Made by a program: the position numbers and the translations under genes
Origin: Candidatus Stahliibacteriota bacterium
GTDB taxonomy: Bacteria > Hydrothermota > Tepidihabitantia > B3-TA06
Reading direction: 5' to 3'
DNA length: 11,747 bases
Assembly (NCBI GenBank): GCA_030592225.1
Contig: JAUVJT010000046.1
Span: forward strand, 1-11,747
Shown here: positions 6,430-11,747 of the stretch, in pieces
Layout of the letters: each line of letters begins with the position of its first letter
How positions within the stretch are numbered: position 1 is the stretch's first letter
The notes under the pieces: model-generated
Databases searched by the model: none
Told to the model about the DNA's origin: nothing
What the model saw: only the letters and a program-made list of their open reading frames with translations

Positions 6430-6452
6430 ACGCTTGCGACGAAGTCAATCCG
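6430..6452. repeat. Dispersed repeat, copy B (TGCGACGAAGTCAATC)
   Basis: Second copy of the repeat at 3773-3796. Here TTGACTT (6421-6427, overlapping the copy 3 stop codon) and AAGTCAA (6442-6448) also form a 7-bp inverted repeat. Directly after it, CGCAGATGACA is repeated at 6451-6461 and 6476-6486. Confidence 0.6.
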
Positions 6453-6595
6453 CAGATGACATCCTCAGTCGGGTACGCAGATGACAACTCCCTATGGTCG
6501 TTTTCCTCCGGTAAGACTCCTTGCAGTCGTCCTCCTGTGGAGCGCGGGTTTAGTATGCCCCGGTCGGGTGCTCCAAGCCGCGAAAAAATGAGAAA

Positions 6596-6615
6596 GGCGG
6601 ACTGGAGAGTCCGCC
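6596..6615. repeat. Hairpin repeat GGCGGACT / AGTCCGCC
   Basis: Perfect 8-bp arms (6596-6603 and 6608-6615) surround GGAG. No T-tract follows on the plus strand. The look of the element (GC arms, four-base loop, intergenic) matches the other short palindromes of the window. The 314-bp spacer 6425-6738 holds this element, the repeat at 6430 and the promoter at 6703. I see no supported gene in it; an open frame at 6456-6710 lacks a ribosome site and crosses the hairpin. Confidence 0.6.
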
Positions 6616-6702
6616 CTCCAAAGTCTAATCCAGACAGAGGTTTTCGTGTTTCGTTCATTTGGACCACAAAGCTCAGGGTCACCGAAGATCATAAAAGAAG
6701 GA

Positions 6703-6730
6703 TTGACTAGCGACGATTTTGCGGCATAAT
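6703..6730 (+). promoter_or_regulatory. Promoter giving an apparently leaderless mRNA
   Basis: TTGACT (6703-6708), 16-nt spacer, CATAAT (6725-6730). The ATG at 6739 begins only 8 nt after the -10, where transcription itself should start. There is no purine-rich ribosome site between them (ACCCTCAC). Confidence 0.65.
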
Positions 6731-6738
6731 ACCCTCAC

Positions 6739-7293
6739 ATGAAGAAAATAAATGTCGGGATTTTAACACTTCTCCTGCTGTCAGCGGCGCTAGAGGCTCA
6801 GACCGGAGAGGTTATTGAACAGGCAGCCATGGGTGCGGCGTTTGCCGTGGCCTGCGGGTTTGTTGCCGGCGAGGCGGCCTGGGTTATAGCCCCGGAATTC
6901 CCGGACGAAGAAGACCCATACAGGGTATCTCTTCCCGCAGCGCTTGCCGGCGCGTACGGCGTGGGGGTTCCCTTTGGTTCCGCGCTGGGGGTGCATCTTT
7001 CAGGATTGGTAATGGACAAGAACTCCCCGCTCTGGCCCAAATGGGCCGGCGCCGAAATCGCCGCACTGGCCGCCGGGGGAATATGCTGCCTCATCATCTC
7101 AAACACTAAAGAGACCCTGCCTCTGGCGTTCGCCTACTCCTTTCCCGTGGTGGCCGGGATAGGCGGCGCGTTCGCGGGCGAAGCTATTTCCCATAAGCTG
7201 GGTTGGGCGGACGCATCACTCCCAATTAAGATAGGCCTGTATCCGGCAGGCGACGAACTTGCCGTATGGTGCGGCATCCGCTTCAACTTCTAG
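6739..7293 (+). CDS. Small exported Gly/Ala-rich protein, function unknown
   Basis: A 184-residue protein with a clear signal peptide: Lys at 2 and 3, hydrophobic 6-17, and likely cleavage at ALEA-Q (after residue 20). The mature part has four Gly/Ala-rich hydrophobic stretches (about 32-44, 66-92, 103-121, 128-148) with small-residue spacing like glycine-zipper helices (VAGE, AGAYGVG, GIGGAFAGE). It ends in CGIRFNF; a final Phe is typical of outer-membrane beta-barrels, but the helical small-residue pattern argues for an inner-membrane or periplasmic protein. I recognise no family. It is transcribed from its own promoter with no visible Shine-Dalgarno, is convergent with the DUF4388-Roadblock gene, and its promoter core resembles those of GNAT copies 1 and 2, so it may be co-regulated with them. 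Confidence 0.7.
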   Translation: MKKINVGILTLLLLSAALEAQTGEVIEQAAMGAAFAVACGFVAGEAAWVIAPEFPDEEDPYRVSLPAALAGAYGVGVPFGSALGVHLSGLVMDKNSPLWPKWAGAEIAALAAGGICCLIISNTKETLPLAFAYSFPVVAGIGGAFAGEAISHKLGWADASLPIKIGLYPAGDELAVWCGIRFNF

Positions 7294-7324
7294 TCTTCCC
7301 CTACTCAGCACACAAGATTTTAAC

Positions 7325-7342
7325 CTGGAATTTCCCTTCCAG
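7325..7342 (+). terminator. Weak hairpin between convergent genes
   Basis: CTGGAA (7325-7330) and TTCCAG (7337-7342) pair around a 6-nt loop in the 147-bp gap between the convergent genes. There is no T-run on either side, so its role as a terminator is uncertain. Confidence 0.25.
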
Positions 7343-7440
7343 CGAGGATGGTGGATAAAAGACAAATCAACGAGTGGCGGCATCAAGGCAGCTGCAGTTG
7401 TCTTAAGCGTTAAGTTTGAGGGTGCTGCACTTTGAGAACT

Positions 7441-8232
7441 TCAGGCCCGCGCCAGGCTTTGGTTCAGGGCGGTGACCAGAAGATTCAAGTGAGACTGGAT
7501 GGCATCGCTTTTCACCCGGGCCGCATCGAGCCGCACTACCAGATAATAACCTTCGGCAAGCAGCGACACCATACACACGACGTCGGCTGTTTCGGCGCTG
7601 ATCGTTTTCACCTCGACCGGTTTAGCAGTTCCGGTCAACAGAGCGGCGGCGTCAAGTATCATGCCCAGGGCGGTTAAATCAACCCCTTCCTCGCCGATCT
7701 TCATTATTACGTCGCCCTTGGTTCCCACCACTTGTGCCGATACGAATCCCGGAGTGTGCCCGCCCCAATCCTTTATCCAGGACTCTTCCTGAAGACCCTG
7801 CTCGGGCGGCGGAGGCGGCGACCACTCAGCGGCTCCTGCCTGCTCGATCGCCGCATCTTTTTTCTCCGGGGCTTTCTCTTTTGGCTTTCGGGTAAAAGGC
7901 TTCTTCTCCCCCGCGCCTTCGGTATACTCGTCCATCAACTCCCGGGCGTCGCGCTCAATGCTTATTACGTCCGCATTGATTCCCCGCAGGCTCGCATAGG
8001 TGCCGTCTTTCCCCTGGAGTATGCCTGCAAACGCTTCCTCGCCGGTCATGAGCATGAACTCGGCGTGCACCAGTTTCCCCTTATCAAAGAAAATCATTCC
8101 CTCTTCGCCCGAGGCAAACCCCACCCTTAGCAGCAGGGTCTGTTTTGACGATTTTATGCCTCCCAGCAGATCGAGCATGTGCAGGGCAAAAGCGCCCTTA
8201 AAGGATTTCTGCCCCGAGTCACGTTTAGCCAT
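7441..8232 (-). CDS. DUF4388 (PATAN) plus Roadblock/LC7-like regulatory protein
   Basis: A 263-residue cytoplasmic protein. Residues about 10-90 match DUF4388/PATAN: FKGAFALHMLDLLGGIKSSKQ, then MIFFDKGKLVHAEF, GEEAFAGILQGKDGTYAS, then the usual trailing helix VISIERDARELMDEY. Residues 105-160 are a charged, Pro-rich linker (SPPPPPEQ). Residues about 165-263 look like a Roadblock/LC7 domain: VVGTKGDVIMKIGEEGVDLTALG, then VVCMVSLLAEGYYLVVRLD and a long C-terminal helix. In other bacteria, such proteins partner MglA-type small GTPases or act in two-component and gliding/polarity networks. That role is inferred here, as no GTPase gene is in the window. The start is ATG 8232, preceded by AAAGGAGAAAG (8243-8233). 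The frame stays open upstream to 8577, but that part overlaps the divergent gene and both promoters. Stop TGA is at 7441-7443. Confidence 0.8.
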   Translation of the reverse strand: MAKRDSGQKSFKGAFALHMLDLLGGIKSSKQTLLLRVGFASGEEGMIFFDKGKLVHAEFMLMTGEEAFAGILQGKDGTYASLRGINADVISIERDARELMDEYTEGAGEKKPFTRKPKEKAPEKKDAAIEQAGAAEWSPPPPPEQGLQEESWIKDWGGHTPGFVSAQVVGTKGDVIMKIGEEGVDLTALGMILDAAALLTGTAKPVEVKTISAETADVVCMVSLLAEGYYLVVRLDAARVKSDAIQSHLNLLVTALNQSLARA

Positions 8233-8254
8233 CTTTCTCCTTTTATTTCGGTTG

Positions 8255-8282
8255 AGTCTACCCCAACTTGCATCCAAGTCAA
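8255..8282 (-). promoter_or_regulatory. Promoter of the DUF4388-Roadblock gene
   Basis: Reading the minus strand: TTGACT (8282-8277), 16-nt spacer, TAGACT (8260-8255). It is back to back with the plus-strand promoter at 8306, with only 23 bp between the two -35 boxes, so a regulator bound there could affect both genes. Confidence 0.6.
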
Positions 8283-8305
8283 CCCGTAGCCTCCCCGTTG
8301 ATCCC

Positions 8306-8333
8306 TTGACAACCCTACCCAACTGCCTATTAT
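8306..8333 (+). promoter_or_regulatory. Promoter of the secreted propeller gene
   Basis: TTGACA (8306-8311), 16-nt spacer, TATTAT (8328-8333), about 27 nt before the ATG at 8361. The leader contains AAGGAGG (8350-8356), 4 nt from the start codon. Confidence 0.7.
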
Positions 8334-8360
8334 TGATGGAAAACAACAGAAGGAGGCACA

Positions 8361-9635
8361 ATGCGAAGCATGAAGATCGTATTTTTGGCAATGATAATAC
8401 CTTTTTTGCTTTTGGCAAACTGGGAAATTCTTGACATTCCGTCAAATCGAGATTTGTGGTACGTTCACGCACTCGACGAACAAACTGTATTCGTATATAG
8501 TGATCATAGTCAGGGAGAAGACATGTATGAAGGTCTTTGGAAAACCTTTGACGGAACCAACTGGGTTCTTGACTCAAATCTTAATGCCAAGTTTATTTAC
8601 TTTGTAGACGATACTCTTGGGTTTTTAAGGGCAGATTTACTTACTATTGACGGCGGAAAAACATGGCAAAAAGGTGATACTGTCAACGGCAAATGGATAA
8701 CAGATATTTCGTTTCCTAAAGGGCAGAGTCTCATTGGTTATGGGCTGAAAATATTTTGGGATACTACTGTAATGAAGACAATTGACGGTGGTTGGCATTG
8801 GGAAGAGCTTTCTACTTTGCCTGAGGTCTATCCCGGTTTTAGAGAGCAAACTGCACCTATTCAAATTTGCTTTCCAAGCGATCCAGATACAGGATACATA
8901 ACAGTATGGTGTAAAAACTACGATGAAGGCGAGGAACATGAAAGTTATTTTAAGACTTGTGATGGCGGTCAGACGTGGGTATTGAATGAGGAAGGGTTGT
9001 GGAATGACGATTTCGGTTCTAGATGGGGAATTGCCTTTCCAGAAAATCCAAGTATAGGGTACATGAGTGGTAAAAAAACTTACCGTACAGACGACGGCGG
9101 TGAAACCTGGGATACAGTATATGACTATCGTGGTGAGTTGTGTTTTCCTGTTAATGATAAGGTTGGTTATGTGTTAGGGAGGAAACAGATACATAGAACT
9201 ATTGATGGCGGTGAAACCTGGGATACATTTAAAGTAGAAGAATGGGAAGATACGATTTTTACTTATTTCTATTTTCTGAATAATTGGGTGGGATATATCA
9301 CCTGTTGGTCAAAGTATGGTACTTATTATACGCCAAGCTTCGTTATTAAAACCACGGACGGGCTGTTGGGCATAGCGGAGGAACCACCCATGACACATCC
9401 ATCCGATTGGCAGGTAATAACAGCCATCGGTCAAGAAATTGTTCTCCGATACTCCAACCTCCCTCATGGCTTTCACGCTTCGGTCTTTGATGCCTCAGGC
9501 CGCAAGGTTGACGAACTGCACTGCAACCTGACGGAGGGAACCGTTAGCTGGGGCAAGGGGCGCTCGACAGGGGTGTACTTCATCAGGGACGTATCGGGCA
9601 GTATGGCAATCGGCAAGGTGATTTTAGTAGAATAA
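8361..9635 (+). CDS. Secreted DGGxTW-repeat beta-propeller with C-terminal sorting-type domain
   Basis: A 424-residue exported protein. The signal peptide covers about residues 1-19 (MRSMKIVFLAMIIPFLLLA). Residues 25-335 hold BNR/YCF48-like propeller blades with Asp-box-type motifs: FDGTNW (63-68), DGGKTW (97-102), DGGWHW (142-147), DGGQTW (201-206), DGGETW (245-250 and 282-287). No sialidase active-site set is evident, so binding or structural display is more likely than hydrolysis. Residues about 350-424 form a FlgD-like/type IX-secretion-like C-terminal domain: VLRYSNLPHG, ASVFDASGRKVDEL, GVYFIRD, then a final GKVILVE. Such tails direct export across the outer membrane in Bacteroidetes; applying this here is inference. 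The propeller part is AT-rich, while the last ~280 nt are GC-rich like neighbouring genes, suggesting a domain join near 9345-9390. Two blades share 21 identical nucleotides (9096-9116, 9207-9227). Confidence 0.8.
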   Translation: MRSMKIVFLAMIIPFLLLANWEILDIPSNRDLWYVHALDEQTVFVYSDHSQGEDMYEGLWKTFDGTNWVLDSNLNAKFIYFVDDTLGFLRADLLTIDGGKTWQKGDTVNGKWITDISFPKGQSLIGYGLKIFWDTTVMKTIDGGWHWEELSTLPEVYPGFREQTAPIQICFPSDPDTGYITVWCKNYDEGEEHESYFKTCDGGQTWVLNEEGLWNDDFGSRWGIAFPENPSIGYMSGKKTYRTDDGGETWDTVYDYRGELCFPVNDKVGYVLGRKQIHRTIDGGETWDTFKVEEWEDTIFTYFYFLNNWVGYITCWSKYGTYYTPSFVIKTTDGLLGIAEEPPMTHPSDWQVITAIGQEIVLRYSNLPHGFHASVFDASGRKVDELHCNLTEGTVSWGKGRSTGVYFIRDVSGSMAIGKVILVE

Positions 9636-9651
9636 GAAACACCTGTTTTTC

Positions 9652-9679
9652 TTGACAAAACCGCGCCTGGCCATATCCT
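9652..9679 (+). promoter_or_regulatory. Promoter upstream of the TrkA-C gene
   Basis: TTGACA (9652-9657), 16-nt spacer, TATCCT (9674-9679). It begins 17 nt after the propeller stop codon. The first ribosome site after it, GGAGG (9686-9690), serves a GTG at 9696 rather than the ATG at 9765. Confidence 0.55.
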
Positions 9680-9695
9680 CTAGCCGGAGGAACAA

Positions 9696-9749
9696 GTGGT
9701 AGATAAAACCGAAGCAGCAATCTGTGCGGCAGAAAGACAGCGCGGGTAG
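9696..9749 (+). CDS. Possible 17-codon leader ORF before the TrkA-C gene
   Basis: GTG 9696 lies 5 nt after GGAGG (9686-9690) and opens a frame encoding MVDKTEAAICAAERQRG, ended by TAG at 9747-9749. It is in the same frame as the TrkA-C gene that starts at 9765. It could be a leader peptide that sets translation of the next gene, or the original start of that gene made non-contiguous by a TAG mutation or sequence error. Without relatives to compare, neither can be chosen. Confidence 0.35.
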   Translation: MVDKTEAAICAAERQRG

Positions 9750-9764
9750 GGCAATGGCGGCGGC

Positions 9765-10442
9765 ATGAATCTGGGCGGACTGGCGTTTCTTATCCCCGTG
9801 GTTGCCATTATAGTTATCGCCTGGCTGGCCATGCACGCCGCGTCCATAGCGCTGATGCTTACCGGCATGGATCGCCGCAAGGCGCAGTTCGAGGCGCTTA
9901 GCGCGTTCTTCGGGGTGGGATTCACCACCAAAGCCTCAGAGGAGGTAATCAAACACCCCCAGCGCCGCCGCATCATTTCCATCCTTATCGTTCTGGGCAA
10001 CGCCGGCGTGATAACCGTCATCGCGTCACTGGTGGGAACCTTTGCCCACACCTCACTGGTCAGCGTGCCCATCGGTGTGCTGGTGGCGGCAGGGGTAATT
10101 TTTATCCTGTGGCGGATAGTGGTATGGCGGGGCTGGACCGAGCGTTTCGAGCGCTGGATTGAGCACAGGCTGCTGGGGGCTAAGGTGTTTAAGGAACAGC
10201 GGCTCATTGAGATGGTGGAGATTGACGGCGAGTACGTGATAGGCAAAGCTCTGGCCCGTCCCGACTGCACTTACGTGGACCGTCAGCTAAGGGACCTGAA
10301 CCTGTCCCGCAAAGGACTTCTGGTGCTGTCCATCAACCGCAAGGGTAAGATTATCAGGCCTCCCAAAGCCTCCAACTACATCCGCGAAGGCGATATCCTG
10401 ATCGTGTTCGGCAAACGCTCCCAGATCGAGCGCACGTTCTAA
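9765..10442 (+). CDS. Membrane protein with C-terminal TrkA-C (RCK_C) domain
   Basis: A 225-residue protein. A transmembrane segment lies at about 5-30, followed by ALMLTGMDRRKAQFEALSAFFGVGFTT (30-55), a hallmark of a widespread family annotated as TrkA C-terminal domain proteins. The GVGFTT stretch resembles the pore-loop filters of TrkH/KtrB K+ transporters, which is a resemblance only. Further membrane segments are at about 68-93 and 100-121. Residues about 148-222 form the RCK_C ligand-binding fold: LIEMVEIDGEYVIGKAL, LRDLNLSRKGLLVLSINRKGKIIRPPKASNYIREGDILIVFG. The role is probably ligand-gated (perhaps cyclic di-nucleotide or nucleotide) ion flux or its control; the substrate is unproven. 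ATG 9765 is the only usable start after the in-frame TAG at 9747 and gives a normal family N-terminus, but no good Shine-Dalgarno precedes it. Confidence 0.75.
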   Translation: MNLGGLAFLIPVVAIIVIAWLAMHAASIALMLTGMDRRKAQFEALSAFFGVGFTTKASEEVIKHPQRRRIISILIVLGNAGVITVIASLVGTFAHTSLVSVPIGVLVAAGVIFILWRIVVWRGWTERFERWIEHRLLGAKVFKEQRLIEMVEIDGEYVIGKALARPDCTYVDRQLRDLNLSRKGLLVLSINRKGKIIRPPKASNYIREGDILIVFGKRSQIERTF

Positions 10443-10470
10443 GCGCCTCACAAATCAGTTGACTCCCTTT

Positions 10471-10523
10471 TGTCATTGCGAGGAGCGTCGTGTTGCCAGA
10501 TCGGCGCGACGCGGCAATCTCAC
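10471..10523. repeat. Dispersed TCATTGCGAGGAGC...GCAATCTC repeat
   Basis: The stretch starts TGTCATTGCGAGGAGCGTCG and ends GCGCGACGCGGCAATCTC. ATTGC pairs with GCAAT, and GCGTCG with CGACGC, giving an imperfect hairpin. Repeats with this TCATTGCGAGGAGC...GCAATCTC pattern are frequent between genes in many uncultured bacterial genomes. That is recollection, and their function is unknown to me. Confidence 0.65.
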
Positions 10524-10600
10524 GGCTCAAAGTTTCTGCTATGAGGGGTGCCCGAGACCGACGCGAAGCGGCGACCAAAGGGAGCTGCAATGTCGAATAA

Positions 10601-10619
10601 ACCAGGGTCTGTCCCCAGT
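10601..10619. repeat. CCAGGGTCTGTCCCCAGT repeat-like motif
   Basis: ACCAGGGTCTGTCCCCAGT contains GGG/CCC arms around TCTGT. I recall the GGGTCTGTCCCC core as a dispersed motif in metagenome-derived genomes, sometimes near REP-associated transposases. No such transposase is in the window. The rest of 10443-10671 holds no supported gene. Confidence 0.4.
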
Positions 10620-10663
10620 CAAGAGGGAGGAGAGATAGTTATTCTCGCGATGAACAGGGTGGT

Positions 10664-10694
10664 AAAAGAAGAGAGGCGGCACGAAGCCGCCTCT
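10664..10694 (-). terminator. Terminator of the beta-helix gene
   Basis: On the minus strand, AGAGGCGGC (10694-10686), loop TTCGT, and GCCGCCTCT (10680-10672) form a 9-bp stem 27 nt after the stop codon. It is followed by the T-rich tail CTTCTTTT. The loop and tail fit an intrinsic terminator. The plus strand lacks a T-tract, so it is one-directional. Confidence 0.65.
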
Positions 10695-10721
10695 TACACT
10701 TATGGGACTGATGATCGGTCG

Positions 10722-11747
10722 TTACTGAACCATCACCAACTTGGCTGTGGCGACCCGGTCAGCCGCATACAGCTTGGCGAAGTACACGCCCGAAGCAAGC
10801 GAGCCGGCGTCCCAGGAAAGGTTGTGGTTACCGGCCCTGGCGGTTCCGGCCAGCGGCTCTGCCACCAGCGAACCGGCGGCGTCATATACGGCAAGGCGCA
10901 CATCCGAATCCGCAGGGAGCGCGTAGGAGAACACGACCTTGTTAAGCGTTACCTCAGCCGAAAGGGTAAGGGGTTCAACCGGCAGGATTGTTTCCTGTAT
11001 TGCATCCACCTTGGTTACCCGTTCGTTTTTACAAAACTCACTGGTGTTGCCTTCGGTGTCGGTTGCGGTGGCCGTAACATAGTCTCCCAATTCGGTGGCG
11101 GTCGTACGAACAGTCCACCTGCCCTGATTGTCGGCGACTCCCGAACCCAGGAAGGTTATGCCGTCGCCATACTCGTTATTGCCCTTGGAACCGATGAACA
11201 CCTCTATGGTTGCGAAGCCGCGGAAGTTGCCGGTAAGCCTGCCGTAAACATGGTTGGTATAGGCGGAGTCAATGTCCGGGAAGTTCATGTTTTCGTTGGG
11301 CCCGTCGTCGGTATCGGCGCCGTCGTTAGAGGTTTGCCCTTTGGGCGCGAGGTCAATGCCAAGAGTGTCGTTATCATAAATCGAACACTGCGAAATACGG
11401 TTCCGGTCGCTTTCAGGTCCGGCAATGTAAATGCCTCTCCAACCGTTGTTGGCGATTTCACATTTGAGCACCTGGCAGTCCTGAACCAGGCCGTAGAGAT
11501 TCACTCCATTCATCACGTTCTCGGTTATGGTGTTTTGCATGATGACGTGCCCGTTGGCGTTGGTATCTTCCATGAGTATCCCGTGCATCTTGTTGTAGGA
11601 AATCAGGTTGTTGAGAATGGAATCATTGCTTACACCGGTGAAATAGTGAATACCCGATCCGGAATTGCCGACATCCTCGCCGGAGACCCCCACGCCGATA
11701 AGATTCCCCAGCACCTTGCCTTCGCCGCCGTAATTGCCGAAAGCGTA
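10722..11747 (-). CDS. Secreted right-handed beta-helix protein with C-terminal sorting-type domain (5' end outside window)
   Basis: The frame is open to the window edge, so the N-terminus is missing and the visible 341 residues are the C-terminal part. Residues 1-135 (counted from the edge) are parallel beta-helix repeats of the NosD/PbH1 type: NLISYNKMHGILM, NTITENVMNGVNLY, CEIANNGWRGIYI, CSIYDNDTLGIDL. Then comes the motif GQTSNDGADTDDGPNENMNF (137-156), which in related proteins closes the helix. Residues about 165-238 look like an Ig-like domain ending ATATDTEGNTSEF. Residues about 262-341 form a FlgD-like/type IX-secretion-like domain: FSYALPADSDVRLAVYDAAG, LSWDAGSLASGVYFAKLY, ATAKLVMVQ. 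It is probably exported to the surface, where polysaccharide binding or cleavage is possible, but no catalytic residues can be judged. An internal GTG at 11714 is not the real start. Confidence 0.8.
   Translation of the reverse strand, partial: YAFGNYGGEGKVLGNLIGVGVSGEDVGNSGSGIHYFTGVSNDSILNNLISYNKMHGILMEDTNANGHVIMQNTITENVMNGVNLYGLVQDCQVLKCEIANNGWRGIYIAGPESDRNRISQCSIYDNDTLGIDLAPKGQTSNDGADTDDGPNENMNFPDIDSAYTNHVYGRLTGNFRGFATIEVFIGSKGNNEYGDGITFLGSGVADNQGRWTVRTTATELGDYVTATATDTEGNTSEFCKNERVTKVDAIQETILPVEPLTLSAEVTLNKVVFSYALPADSDVRLAVYDAAGSLVAEPLAGTARAGNHNLSWDAGSLASGVYFAKLYAADRVATAKLVMVQ

Noticed and set aside
7432..8130. Plus-strand open frames opposite the DUF4388-Roadblock gene
   Set aside because: They have no ribosome site or family features, and the minus strand carries two recognisable domains.
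8233..8577. N-terminal extension of the DUF4388-Roadblock frame
   Set aside because: The frame is open, but it would cross both promoters and the divergent gene. ATG 8232 has a clear ribosome site and starts just before the domain.
10354..10590. Minus-strand 78-codon ORF over the TrkA-C gene end and the dispersed repeat
   Set aside because: The translation comes from repeat DNA and the antisense of a conserved domain, with no initiation signals.
1..11747. CRISPR array, tRNA, riboswitch or insertion sequence
   Set aside because: I saw no regularly spaced direct repeats, cloverleaf with anticodon arm, recognisable aptamer or transposase reading frame. The palindromes are isolated short elements.

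Overview
The window looks like bacterial chromosome from an uncultured Gram-negative lineage of the FCB/WOR-3 (Stahlbacteria) kind. This is an inference from three things: two secreted proteins that end in FlgD-like/type IX-secretion-style C-terminal domains, a double-GNAT family that I know mainly from Bacteroidetes and related candidate phyla, and dispersed palindromic repeats of the type common in such genomes. There is no rRNA, tRNA, CRISPR array or recognisable transposase.

Layout. 1-304: two inverted repeats and a promoter. 305-1531 (+): exported PDZ-domain protein. 1532-1899: gene-poor, with a multi-stem palindrome and a promoter. 1900-2214 (+): small winged-helix protein. 2293-3417, 3954-5075 and 5303-6424 (all +): three tandem paralogues of a ~374-residue double-GNAT acyltransferase-like protein, each with its own promoter, separated by a 0.5 kb spacer with decayed sequence and a 0.2 kb spacer. 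6425-6738: repeat-bearing spacer. 6739-7293 (+): small exported Gly/Ala-rich protein, apparently on a leaderless mRNA. 7441-8232 (-): DUF4388 (PATAN) plus Roadblock/LC7 protein, convergent with the previous gene and divergent from the next. 8361-9635 (+): secreted beta-propeller (DGGxTW repeats) with a C-terminal sorting-type domain. 9696-9749: possible 17-codon leader ORF. 9765-10442 (+): membrane protein with a TrkA-C (RCK_C) domain. 10443-10721: dispersed repeats and a terminator. 10722-11747 (-): 3' part of a secreted parallel beta-helix protein, cut by the window edge.

Most genes appear to be single transcription units. Almost every one has a recognisable sigma70-type promoter with a TTGAC-box and a 16-nt spacer to an AT-rich -10, usually followed by a short leader and an AAGGAGG-like site. 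The strongest leads are the triplicated double-GNAT genes with stretches of near-identical DNA, the shared promoter core of two of them with the leaderless exported gene, the DUF4388-Roadblock protein (a possible small-GTPase partner), and an in-frame TAG between a good ribosome site and the TrkA-C gene. I found no complete new multi-gene system that I could defend.
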